Positions 46,197 to 54,074 of a stretch of 64,000 nucleotides of DNA are shown piece by piece (the stretch's first letter is position 1; each line of letters begins with the position of its first letter). The position numbers were made by a program, and so were the translations under genes. This DNA comes from Hyphomicrobiales bacterium (GTDB lineage: Bacteria; Pseudomonadota; Alphaproteobacteria; Rhizobiales; Beijerinckiaceae): positions 1,776,001 through 1,840,000 of the forward strand of contig CAKNFP010000001.1 in NCBI GenBank assembly GCA_930633525.1, read 5' to 3'. The notes under the pieces are model-generated. The model did not search any database and was not told the DNA's origin. It saw only the letters and a list, made by a program, of their open reading frames with translations.

Positions 46197-47207
46197 CTAT
46201 TTCACGTTCGAGCGATACTCCCGCGGCCCGGTACCGGTCGCGTTTCGGAAAGCGCGGGCGAAGTTGGCTGGCGACGAATAGCCCAACTCCGCTGAAACGC
46301 GAGTTATCGAGCCATTGGTGTGCCGCAATAGCTCAATAGCTCGCCTGGTCCTTGCCGTGTTGGCCAGGCTACGGAAATCGGTGCCAGCCCTGTTCAGCTC
46401 ACGTTGGAGTGTCCGGACGCTGGTGTCCATCGATTGCGCGGCACTGTCGATCGAGACGCTGCCGGTGAGAACCTGGGCGCGGACATGCTCCACGAGGACG
46501 TTGATCAAACCGCGTGGAGCATGACCGCGCCGGTCTTGCGCCACGTCCTCGATCGTGACCATCGGCGATGCGGCGCCCCTTCGACCCGCGGACAGATGAT
46601 GGCGTTCCGTGACAATCGTAACCGCGGGCGCGTTGAAAACGACCGGACATTGGAAGACGTCTTCGAAGAGCCCCGTCTGGCTAGGCCTGCTGGTGTCAAG
46701 CTCGACGCGCAGCGGCCGCCAATCAGGGGGCAGATAGGCCCTGAAGAGGCTCAGCAGCACGCCGGCGGCGGCGGCGCATACGGCATTGGCGTATCCAGAA
46801 CGGCCGGCTAGCGCAAAGATATAGCTATATCGGACCTCGTCGCCGACGATAGCGACCGACATCTTGTCGTCCGTACTATGAAAACACAGACCGAAGATGG
46901 CGCGCTCGATGGCCTGCCCCAGGGTGTCGGCACCAAACATATAGCGTCCATAGCTGCCGTAGTTGGCGACGTTCATCATCGGGGCAATCAGGACTCCAAT
47001 ATTGGCCCCTCCGACGGCGCGTCCTGCCTCCTCGACAAAGCCGATCACCGCCGCGTGCGGAATAAAACAGTGCGCGCCCTCGATCAGCTCGAGATCAAGG
47101 CCGACTGCGCGATTGGCCTGCAGCAGCGTCTTCTCCCCCATTTCACGGCGTATGAAGGCCGGCAGGCCATGCAGGATGTGGCTGGAGATGACCGGGATAT
47201 CAGCCAT
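46197..47207 (-). CDS. AraC-family transcriptional regulator (arabinose-binding-domain type)
   Basis: The 336-aa product has an N-terminal ligand domain as in OruR/ArgR-like regulators (IRREMGEKTLLQANRAVGLDL, IGVLIAPMMNVANYGSYGRY) and a C-terminal double HTH (SIDSAAQSMDTSVRTLQREL and TRVSAELGYSSPANFARAFR, ending GTGPREYRSNVK). The ATG at 47207 is used; the upstream extension lacks family features. It stands between two unrelated genes, so its targets cannot be told. Confidence 0.92.
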   Translation of the reverse strand: MADIPVISSHILHGLPAFIRREMGEKTLLQANRAVGLDLELIEGAHCFIPHAAVIGFVEEAGRAVGGANIGVLIAPMMNVANYGSYGRYMFGADTLGQAIERAIFGLCFHSTDDKMSVAIVGDEVRYSYIFALAGRSGYANAVCAAAAGVLLSLFRAYLPPDWRPLRVELDTSRPSQTGLFEDVFQCPVVFNAPAVTIVTERHHLSAGRRGAASPMVTIEDVAQDRRGHAPRGLINVLVEHVRAQVLTGSVSIDSAAQSMDTSVRTLQRELNRAGTDFRSLANTARTRRAIELLRHTNGSITRVSAELGYSSPANFARAFRNATGTGPREYRSNVK

Positions 47208-47378
47208 GTGCGCAACACTCCGGAAGGGCACGGCCCTTGGTGCGAAATGAGAAGAATTCCGATTACTGCTTAGTGCCGTAAGGTATGAGTGGCGCACAGG
47301 CGGGAGCGCTGCTTGCGGCAGCGGTCCTATAACCCGAATAGATTCGCTAACGCATCGCGTGACAAAGGGGAACGGTAA

Positions 47379-47460
47379 ATGTTGACCAAACGCGACCTGC
47401 TCGCTTTGCGGCAATAGCCGCGCTCGCCGTGCCGAAGATCGAGTTCCTTCCTGCCACCAC
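47379..47460 (+). pseudogene. Possible remnant of a secretion-signal coding start
   Basis: An ATG at 47379 gives MLTKRDLLALRQ then a stop; shifting one base after DLLA continues with AAIAALAVPK, which together look like a broken signal peptide. No further homologous body is visible. This may be a decayed gene start or chance. Confidence 0.25.
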
Positions 47461-47633
47461 GGCCGGAATTAAGGACAACGTCTTCCCATATCTGGTTAAT
47501 GCGGGCAGGCGCCGCTACGCGACCTCCGATCCTGCCGCCGGGCGAAGGGACACGGCAGCCACCCGGAATCCAGGTGGCGCAATAAGGGTCCCTCGCTCCT
47601 GCGGGGCGGCGGGTTTCCCGCGGACCGGTACGA

Positions 47634-48551
47634 TCAGCGCCCCTTGCCGAGGAAGGCACGCACCAGAGCGACGGTCGCCGTGGGGTTCTCCTCCATAATC
47701 CAATGGCCGGAGTCTGGAATGATACCCGCGGTCACGTCGGTTGCCGCGTCGCGCATTGTGGCCGCCATCGTCGTGCCGAACGACTTCTCGCCGCCGACCG
47801 CCAGCACCGGCATGGTGAGCTTGCCGCCGGCTGCCATATAGGCGCGGTTATCGATGGCGTCCTGATCGAAGGCGGCGAATTGTGCGAAGCCCGAATGCAT
47901 GGCGCCGGGCAACGCGTAGAGCTTGGCATAGTGTTCGCGCGATGCCTCCGTAAAGCGGCTCGGCGTCGCCGAGAACTCGTTCCAGAAGCGGTCGAGATAG
48001 ATGCGCTCGCGGCCCGCAACAAGCCGCTCCATGTCCGGCCCGCCGAAGCGGAAATGCCAGAGCAACGGGTTCTTGAGGATCTCCTCCCATGGGCCAACGC
48101 CGGGTACCGGGGCATCGATAAGAGTAAAGCTGCGGACGCGCTGCGGATGCTGTGTCGCGAAAGCGAAGCCGACCATGTTGCCGATGTCATGTGTCACCAG
48201 ATCGACGCGCTCGATCTTGAGGGCGTCGAGCACGCCCGCCACGTCCCCGGCCTGGGTCTTCTTGTCGAAGCCGGCGTCCGGCTTGGACGATAGCCCTAGC
48301 CCGCGCAGATCGGGCACAACCACCGTATGGTCGCGCGCCAGATCGGCCGCCATCGGTGCCCACATGTCGCCCGTCTCGCCATAGCCGTGCAGCAGGACGA
48401 CCGCCGGCCCCTGTCCGCCGATGCGGACATGGATATTGGCGCCGTTGGTCGCGATCTCCTGCGTCTTGAAGGAGGCGGGAAAGTCTGGGACCTGAGCGAG
48501 CGCCGGGGCGGTCAAGGCAAGCGCGCCAAACGCCAAAGCGAATTTCAACAT
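47634..48551 (-). CDS. Alpha/beta hydrolase with Asp nucleophile (epoxide hydrolase/haloalkane dehalogenase-like), exported
   Basis: This 305-aa protein has a signal peptide (FALAFGALALTAPALAQ). The alpha/beta hydrolase core shows the oxyanion loop LLHGYGETGDMW, VVPDLRGLGLSSKP and a nucleophile elbow VTHDIGNMVG, where Asp stands at the nucleophile position as in epoxide hydrolases and dehalogenases. The catalytic His is in IIPDSGHWIMEENP. ATG 48551 fits the signal peptide; the open frame extends to 48629. It is divergent from a LysR regulator gene with about 137 bp between, and is the likely target of that regulator. Confidence 0.9.
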   Translation of the reverse strand: MLKFALAFGALALTAPALAQVPDFPASFKTQEIATNGANIHVRIGGQGPAVVLLHGYGETGDMWAPMAADLARDHTVVVPDLRGLGLSSKPDAGFDKKTQAGDVAGVLDALKIERVDLVTHDIGNMVGFAFATQHPQRVRSFTLIDAPVPGVGPWEEILKNPLLWHFRFGGPDMERLVAGRERIYLDRFWNEFSATPSRFTEASREHYAKLYALPGAMHSGFAQFAAFDQDAIDNRAYMAAGGKLTMPVLAVGGEKSFGTTMAATMRDAATDVTAGIIPDSGHWIMEENPTATVALVRAFLGKGR

Positions 48552-48688
48552 CGTGGATCTCCCGCCTGTCGGGATGCCGGTCGCTGCGACCATCGCTGTC
48601 AGCCCCGCTGGCAATGCGGAAGATAGCATTTCGCCTGCGTTCGGATTAGCTTCGTATCAGCGAAACTGATGTCCGGAAAATCCGAACG

Positions 48689-49588
48689 ATGCTGAAGCTC
48701 GATGGCATCGCGACCTTCGTCGCGATCGCGGAGGCCGGCTCGCTGAGCGAGGCGGCGCGCCGGCTGCGTCTGTCCAAATCGGTGGTGAGCGACCGTCTTG
48801 CCGAGCTGGAGCGTGGCTTGGGGGCAAACCTCGTTCATCGCAGCGCTCGCCGGCTCACGCTCACCGAGGATGGGGCCGCCTTCCTCACGCGCGCTACGCG
48901 CATCGCGCGCGAGGTCGAGGAGGCGGCGTCCGATATGGCGGAGCGGCGGGGTGCCCTCGTTGGGCCGTTGCGGATTTCGGCGCCCGTCACCTTCGGTCGC
49001 ATGCATCTCGGTCCGGCGATCTACCCTTTTCTTGCCCGGCATCCCGAGATCGAATTGACGCTCGATCTCGACGACCGCCGTGTCGATGCCGCCTCCGATA
49101 GCTACGACGCGGCATTGCGCCATGGGCCGATCGCCGATTCGCGCCTCGTCGCTTGGACACTCGCACCGAGCCGTCGGGTTCTCGTCGCGTCTCCGGAATA
49201 CCTCACCCGTCATGGAACCCCCGGCTCCATGACGGAGCTGGATGGGCATGGCGGCATCTTCTACACCAACCGCGGCGCCGGCGACTGGCGGTTCCGCGGA
49301 CCGCAGGGCATGACCACAGTGCGCGGGCGTCCCACGCTGCGCGTCAATAATGGTGATATGATGCGGGACGCCGCGCTGGCCGGACTCGGCATTGCCCTGC
49401 TGCCGCTGTTTATCGCCAACGCCGAGATCCGGAGTGGCCGTCTCGCCGTCATCGATATCGGCGTTCAGCCTGAAACCGAGTTCATTCATCTGGCTCATCC
49501 TGAAGGTCGCCGCCCCTCGGCGAAGCTGCGCGCGTTCGCCGATTGTCTTCGTCACGCCTTCGGAGACCCCCCCTATTGGGAGCGCTGA
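48689..49588 (+). CDS. LysR-family transcriptional regulator
   Basis: The 299-aa product has the N-terminal winged HTH (FVAIAEAGSLSEAARRLRLSKSVVSDRLAELERGL) and LTEDGAAFLTRATRIAREVEEA linker helix, then the periplasmic-binding-like effector domain (GRMHLGPAIYPFLARHPEIEL). The layout follows the CrgA/AaeR-like LysR group. It is divergent from the exported hydrolase gene, as is usual for LysR regulators and their targets. The inducer is unknown. Confidence 0.94.
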   Translation: MLKLDGIATFVAIAEAGSLSEAARRLRLSKSVVSDRLAELERGLGANLVHRSARRLTLTEDGAAFLTRATRIAREVEEAASDMAERRGALVGPLRISAPVTFGRMHLGPAIYPFLARHPEIELTLDLDDRRVDAASDSYDAALRHGPIADSRLVAWTLAPSRRVLVASPEYLTRHGTPGSMTELDGHGGIFYTNRGAGDWRFRGPQGMTTVRGRPTLRVNNGDMMRDAALAGLGIALLPLFIANAEIRSGRLAVIDIGVQPETEFIHLAHPEGRRPSAKLRAFADCLRHAFGDPPYWER

Positions 49589-50099
49589 GCACCGGTCATC
49601 GGCTCAGGCCGAGTGGCGTCGTCGCACAGATGGGATGCGTCCCAACTAGACATTTCCTCTTTGGCTCCAAGCCGGAGAGCGGCGTGTCATTGCGCTCGAC
49701 GCGGACGCCGCCGCTCACCATCGACGGTCTTGTCATGGTCAGGGTTTTGGAAAGCTTCCTGGACAGAGAGGCCGAGCAGACTATGAGGGCGGCCCCACGC
49801 CCTGCGCAGGATGCCGCCTCACATCAGCTCTCGTCGAGATCGGGCAGTTGCGTGATCTCGGGGCAGCTTAGACTGGGATCATTATTGGCGATTACCTTCT
49901 CGGCCATCGCCACGACCAGAAGCCGCTTGTGCTCATCCCGCATGTTTGACCATGTGCTCGAGCACTGTCTCCGTGCAATCTTTAGATCGACCGGCTGCGC
50001 GAAACTCGCAAATCAGGCTCGGCCGGGTTGAGTGGCTGCACGGTCTTTGAGGACATGGCGGCGCGCCATTTCGAATTCAGGCAGGCACCCCTGCGGTTG
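49589..50099. other. Gene-poor stretch of 511 bp
   Basis: No confident gene. Base composition is less biased than in its surroundings, and open frames on the plus strand look non-coding. A short minus-strand frame at 49824-49943 is listed separately. Confidence 0.55.
49824..49943 (-). CDS. Possible 39-aa small protein
   Basis: ATG at 49943 opens a 39-codon frame with a coding-like composition: a helix MRDEHKRLLVVAMAEKVI and an acidic tail with PDLDES. No Shine-Dalgarno is obvious. It could be a short real gene or the end of a decayed one. Confidence 0.3.
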   Translation of the reverse strand: MRDEHKRLLVVAMAEKVIANNDPSLSCPEITQLPDLDES

Positions 50100-50321
50100 T
50101 CATGCTTTCCTGAGAAACTCGGTCTTCAGAACAAGTCCCTTGACCTGCTTGGTGTTGCATTCGATCTCGCCAGACTTGCCTGTCAGCCGAATACCCTTCA
50201 CCAGCGTGCCCCGCTTGATTGTCTCGGATGTCCCCTTGACCTTGAGATCCTTGATCAGCGTCACAGAGTCGCCGTCCTGGAGCTCGTTGCCATTACTATC
50301 ACGCACCGCCTCATCACTCAT
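50100..50321 (-). CDS. PhnA/YjdM C-terminal domain protein without zinc ribbon
   Basis: The 73-aa product corresponds to the C-terminal domain of PhnA/YjdM proteins: VRDSNGNELQDGDSVTLIKDLKVKG and VKGIRLTGKSGEIECN, ending LVLKTEF. The N-terminal zinc ribbon of full-length PhnA is missing. The family name comes from the phosphonate locus, but a role there is not proved. It overlaps the preceding 65-aa frame by 8 bp and is the last gene of a compact three-gene operon led by an XRE regulator. Confidence 0.85.
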   Translation of the reverse strand: MSDEAVRDSNGNELQDGDSVTLIKDLKVKGTSETIKRGTLVKGIRLTGKSGEIECNTKQVKGLVLKTEFLRKA

Positions 50322-50511
50322 CAGTCTTCCCTTTTGACTTGATCGCGCCTTCGCTGTTCTGCTTGGCTCGCTTTACAAATGCCGGCTCGCACAGCAGCCG
50401 TTCTTGCCGTATCTGCTTCACTTGATCTGGAACATCAATAGCCTCCAGGATCGGCTGAAGCGCCTTTGCTGCATGCTCCTTCGATGTGAGTCGTGCCTTC
50501 CCCCACTTCAT
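50314..50511 (-). CDS. Small basic protein of unknown function
   Basis: The 65-aa Lys/Arg-rich helical product reads MKWGKARLTSKEHAAKALQP at the start. No domain is recognised. Support comes from its tight packing: its start overlaps the XRE gene stop (50508-50511, ATGA) and its stop overlaps the PhnA-like start. Translational coupling of all three is likely. Confidence 0.6.
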   Translation of the reverse strand: MKWGKARLTSKEHAAKALQPILEAIDVPDQVKQIRQERLLCEPAFVKRAKQNSEGAIKSKGKTDE

Positions 50512-50792
50512 CCGTCGTTCTCCGCATCGAGCTGATCGGGTCTCAAGCCATCATCGGCGGGGTGGCGCCGGCTGACGCCGCTGCCGATGGCAGTCTGACC
50601 ATCCTCAAGGAAGACGATCCCGGCCGCCTCCAGGGCGGCACGGATGGCGCGCAGGTTATTCTTGACGGGAACGCGCTTGCTGATCTCGAAGTCCCGTAAG
50701 GTCGAGACACCAATGTCCGCCTTCTCTGCGAGTTCGTTCTGGTTCCAATCCAGGAGCGCCCTGGCGGCACGGCATTGCGCAGGTGTGATCAT
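50508..50792 (-). CDS. XRE-family regulator
   Basis: The 94-aa product starts MITPAQCRAARALLDWNQNELAEKADIGVSTLRDFE, a common short HTH regulator form in alphaproteobacteria, followed by NNLRAIRAALEAAGIVFLED. The ATG at 50792 is used because family members start MITPAQ. It heads the operon with the 65-aa and PhnA-like genes and is likely to autoregulate it. Confidence 0.88.
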   Translation of the reverse strand: MITPAQCRAARALLDWNQNELAEKADIGVSTLRDFEISKRVPVKNNLRAIRAALEAAGIVFLEDGQTAIGSGVSRRHPADDGLRPDQLDAENDG

Positions 50793-51097
50793 TTCCAACC
50801 GTAGCGCGATCATGGCAAAAAATCAATGTCATATTTTCTAGTTGATCCATCGCAGCCTGAGATCGTCAACTTTTTCCGCTGGCTCCCAAACCTATCAATC
50901 AGTCTTCCGCCAGCCCGCCGTTGACGATGCGCAACTGGACCATCCCTGCGGGGATGTCAGGAGGTCGTTGACAGTGTCCTGCCTGACGCTGGGCTCAGCA
51001 GCCAAGCAAGCTGGACGCCTCACTCGGTTCTGATTTGTCGTCCAGCACGGTCTCGACAGCCCGCCCCACCGGTTCCTTCTTTTCGCGCGCTGCGGAA

Positions 51098-51931
51098 TTA
51101 ACTCTCTGCGAAGTCGGTTGAGATGGAGACGCTCCGCCAGTTGGCCAAGATCGCTTGGTCCGAGGCATGCTTGGCCTCTATTGCGGCAACTGTATCGCTA
51201 CCAAGCGGCAGTCGCACCGGCGGGTTGTCCGTGTCGGTGAAGCCGATCAGCACCGTTGCCAACTTGTCGGGGTCGCCCGGCTGCGCGTGGTTGAGTTCCT
51301 TCGCCACACCGCGCACATTGCCCGCTGTCGAGTGATAGTCGGCGATGACGCCCTTACTCGTCGCCAGTGAAGTCGAGTCGAGAAAGTCGGTGCGGAAATA
51401 ACCCGGCTCGATCACCGTCACGTGGATACCGAGCGGCGCGAGTTCATGGTGGAGTGCCTCTGACAGGCCTTCCACTGCGAACTTGGTCGAGCAGTAGACG
51501 CCGAAACCGGCTGCCGAGCGATACCCACCTATCGACGAGATGTTGAGGATACGGCCCGAACGCTGCGTCCGCATTGTCGGCAGCACAGCGCGAGTCACGG
51601 CGAGCAGCCCGAACACATTGGTACGATAGAGCGCCTCGACCTCCGTGCCTGTCGCTTCCTCGATCGCGCCGAGTAGGCCGTAGCCGGCGTTGTTCAACAG
51701 CACGTCGATCCGGCCGAAACGTTCCACCGTCGCGGCGACGGCCGCCTTCGCCTGCTCTTCGTCCGTCACGTCGAGCGCGGCGGCAAGAAGACTGGGGCGT
51801 TCGCCGAAACGTTCCGACACGGTCTTCGGGTTGCGTGCCGTAGCCACGACGTTGTCGCCTCTGTCGAGCGCCAGTTCGGCGATCCGTGCGCCAAAGCCGC
51901 GCGAGGCTCCAGTGATGAACCAGGTTTTCAT
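51098..51931 (-). CDS. SDR-family oxidoreductase
   Basis: This 277-aa classical SDR has TWFITGASRGFGARIAELALDRG, VLLNNAGYGLLGAIEEA, catalytic Ser in ILNISSIGGYRSAAG and the YxxxK motif in VYCSTKFAVEGL. The C-terminal part (VTVIEPGYFRTDFLDSTSL) is typical of the subgroup annotated as oxidoreductase/SDR with unknown substrate. It is the last of a minus-strand run of two SDR genes, a SnoaL-like gene and a GlcG-like gene. Confidence 0.93.
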   Translation of the reverse strand: MKTWFITGASRGFGARIAELALDRGDNVVATARNPKTVSERFGERPSLLAAALDVTDEEQAKAAVAATVERFGRIDVLLNNAGYGLLGAIEEATGTEVEALYRTNVFGLLAVTRAVLPTMRTQRSGRILNISSIGGYRSAAGFGVYCSTKFAVEGLSEALHHELAPLGIHVTVIEPGYFRTDFLDSTSLATSKGVIADYHSTAGNVRGVAKELNHAQPGDPDKLATVLIGFTDTDNPPVRLPLGSDTVAAIEAKHASDQAILANWRSVSISTDFAES

Positions 51932-52033
51932 GGTCCTGTTCCTTTGCGTGTACGGTCGACCTCGCCGACAGGTTGATCATCGCATCAGGGGCGCGCCGCT
52001 GTCCGCGGTTGCGCCCCTGCTTTGGGATGAGAG

Positions 52034-52528
52034 CTACTGGTTAAGCTTGACGCGGGTCCACAGATCGTTGAACGCGATGCTATCGTAGAACGCCGTCGCC
52101 TTGACGATCTTGCCGTCTTTCAGGTCGAGGAACCAAGCATAGGTGTTCACATAGGGCTTGCCGTCTTTCGCCGTACCAGCCGCGTCGAAATGGATGATGA
52201 CGGTGGTGCCATCAGAATAGATGTCGCGAATTGCCGGCTTCAGTCCGACACTCATGCGCTCAACGAAGGGCCGAATAACCTGGCCGAGGAATGCTTCGCG
52301 GCTAGGATAGGTCTTCGACGCTAGCGAGTTACCTGTAATGGTCCATACGGCGTCATCGGCAAGCAGGTCGTAGGGGCTGCCGGTGCCGGCCGCCCAGGCG
52401 TCGAACGAACGCTGGACGATCGCCTTATTCTCCGCGCCCGACGATTTGTTCGCCTGCGCGACAGGAATGAAGGCGGCCATGGCAAGACTTGCTGCGGCGA
52501 TTGCGATTAGAGGGCTCGAGCTGGTCAT
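52034..52528 (-). CDS. Exported SnoaL/NTF2-like protein
   Basis: The 164-aa product has a signal peptide (LIAIAAASLAMAAFIPVAQA) and an NTF2-like cone fold: AENKAIVQRSFDAWAAG, LLADDAVWTITGNSLASKTY, FLGQVIRPFVERM, IIHFDAAGTAKDGKPYVNTYAWFLDLKDGKI. Such proteins are either enzymes or ligand binders. ATG 52528 is chosen because it places the signal peptide at the N-terminus; the frame extends to 52633. Confidence 0.88.
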   Translation of the reverse strand: MTSSSPLIAIAAASLAMAAFIPVAQANKSSGAENKAIVQRSFDAWAAGTGSPYDLLADDAVWTITGNSLASKTYPSREAFLGQVIRPFVERMSVGLKPAIRDIYSDGTTVIIHFDAAGTAKDGKPYVNTYAWFLDLKDGKIVKATAFYDSIAFNDLWTRVKLNQ

Positions 52529-52645
52529 TTTCGTCACCGTTCCTTTCGTTGCAATAGCGCACAGAGGACTACGGAGGGCGCTATACCCGCATGGGGAGGG
52601 GCGGAGTGGTGGTGGGAGCCACCGCCGCTTCAAGGACTTCCATGC

Positions 52646-53455
52646 TCAGATCTGGTTTTCCCAGGCGGCGATCTGGTGCTGTTTCAGCATATCCTCGATC
52701 ACCTTCGGGACCACGTTCCGAAACTTCCCGGTGTCGGCCGGCACGACCTCGATCATGCGGTCGATCATCTCTTTCGGATCCATCTTGCCTTCCGGCGAGG
52801 CGAAGAAGTCGTCAAAGCCCTTGCGCAGTTCCGCACGCTTGGTGAAGTTCTTCTTGTCATCCAGCCAGCGGAAAGGGTTGTCCGCCATAGTCTCGTTGTA
52901 GCCGGTATAGTAGGCGCCCGGATTGACCGTCTGGATCTTGATACCGTAGATGGCTAGCTCTTGCTGCAGGGCTTCGGCGATCGATTCCAGAGCGTGCTTG
53001 GTCGAGACGTAAGTGCCCCAGTTGGCCGGCGTGAATAGGCCGCCCATGGACGAGGTGAAGACGACTTTCTTGCCTTCGCTCCTGCCCTCCCGCACCCACC
53101 GCTGGATCACACCTTGGGTAAGGACGAGCGGCAGGAAGACATTGATCTCGAAGTTGCGACGCACGAGATCGATCGGGATCTCCCAGACCGGGCCGGCTTC
53201 GCCCTGGCCGGCATTGTTCCAGAGGATGTCGAAGTCCCAAGACTGCGCCTGCCTGATATCATAGGGATCGGTAAGGTCGAGGCGCTCGACGCGGAAATTC
53301 TTCAGGCCGAGTTGCTCCGCTTCCTCGCGCAGCGGCGTCACCTGTGGCGAGACCTGAACGGTGGCGATGATGTTGTGGCCATTCTTGGCCATCCCGATGG
53401 CGGCACCCTTGCCGAAGCCGGAACCTGCGCCTGTGATGAGAATGGTCTTGGACAT
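52646..53455 (-). CDS. SDR-family oxidoreductase
   Basis: The 269-aa product has ILITGAGSGFGKGAAIGMAKNG, ILWNNAGQGEAGPVWEI, catalytic Ser in VVFTSSMGGLFTPAN and YxxxK in TYVSTKHALESI. The order and spacing resemble the 51098-51931 SDR, but sequence is clearly different. It lies between the GlcG-like and SnoaL-like genes on the same strand. Confidence 0.93.
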   Translation of the reverse strand: MSKTILITGAGSGFGKGAAIGMAKNGHNIIATVQVSPQVTPLREEAEQLGLKNFRVERLDLTDPYDIRQAQSWDFDILWNNAGQGEAGPVWEIPIDLVRRNFEINVFLPLVLTQGVIQRWVREGRSEGKKVVFTSSMGGLFTPANWGTYVSTKHALESIAEALQQELAIYGIKIQTVNPGAYYTGYNETMADNPFRWLDDKKNFTKRAELRKGFDDFFASPEGKMDPKEMIDRMIEVVPADTGKFRNVVPKVIEDMLKQHQIAAWENQI

Positions 53456-53511
53456 GGTCGTTCCTTTCTTTGAGTTGGGACGTGGTCGGGAAGAGGGTGG
53501 ATTCTCAGGGA

Positions 53512-53925
53512 TTAGCGGGTGAGATTCTCGAAAGCAGCGAGCGCGGCCTGTGCGACCTCGGCATCCTGAGACACCGCACCGCCGGATACGCCGACTGCGC
53601 CGATGACGCTGCCTTCCGGGCAGCGCAACGGGATGCCCCCGCCAAAGGGAGCGAGGCCACCATTGGTCAGCTCCAAGGCGTGAGCCGGGGCGCCGGGCTT
53701 GCAGTAGTCCCAGACCGCTTCGCTGTTCGCCTGGAACAGTACGGCGGTCTTCGCCTTGCTCATCGCTATGTCGATTGACGCGAGGACCGCGCCGTCCATC
53801 CGTCGGAAGGCCTTGAGGTGGGCGCCGGCGTCAAGCACCGCGATGATCACCGGTAGCCCGATTTCTCGAGCCCTGGCTTCCGCGCCATCGATGGCGGCCT
53901 GGGCCTGGTGAGAGGTGATTTGCAT
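53512..53925 (-). CDS. GlcG/HbpS family heme-binding-like protein
   Basis: The 137-aa product matches the GlcG/HbpS/PduO-C family: ISHQAQAAIDGAEARAREIGLPVIIAVLDAGAHLKAF, MDGAVLASIDIAMSKAKTA, GGGIPLR and VIGAVGVSGG. The family fold can bind heme or cobalamin, and relatives are often next to oxidoreductases. No signal peptide is seen. It starts the run GlcG-like, SDR, SnoaL-like, SDR, divergent in function from but on the same strand as the large regulator upstream. Confidence 0.93.
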   Translation of the reverse strand: MQITSHQAQAAIDGAEARAREIGLPVIIAVLDAGAHLKAFRRMDGAVLASIDIAMSKAKTAVLFQANSEAVWDYCKPGAPAHALELTNGGLAPFGGGIPLRCPEGSVIGAVGVSGGAVSQDAEVAQAALAAFENLTR

Positions 53926-54074
53926 GACGTTCTCCTGTCTGCGTCGTCTTGACGAGGAGAAGATCGCTGGAAGGCCGGTGCTGCGCGAGTTCGGTGTTGT
54001 TAAGCGGCGTGAAGCTTTGTGAATGCAATGAAATCGCGGAAGATAACAATCCCATGCGAGATTGCGGCTATCGA

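Noticed and set aside
51444..51980. Minus-strand frame overlapping the SDR gene start
   Set aside because: It is an out-of-frame reading of the same SDR gene.
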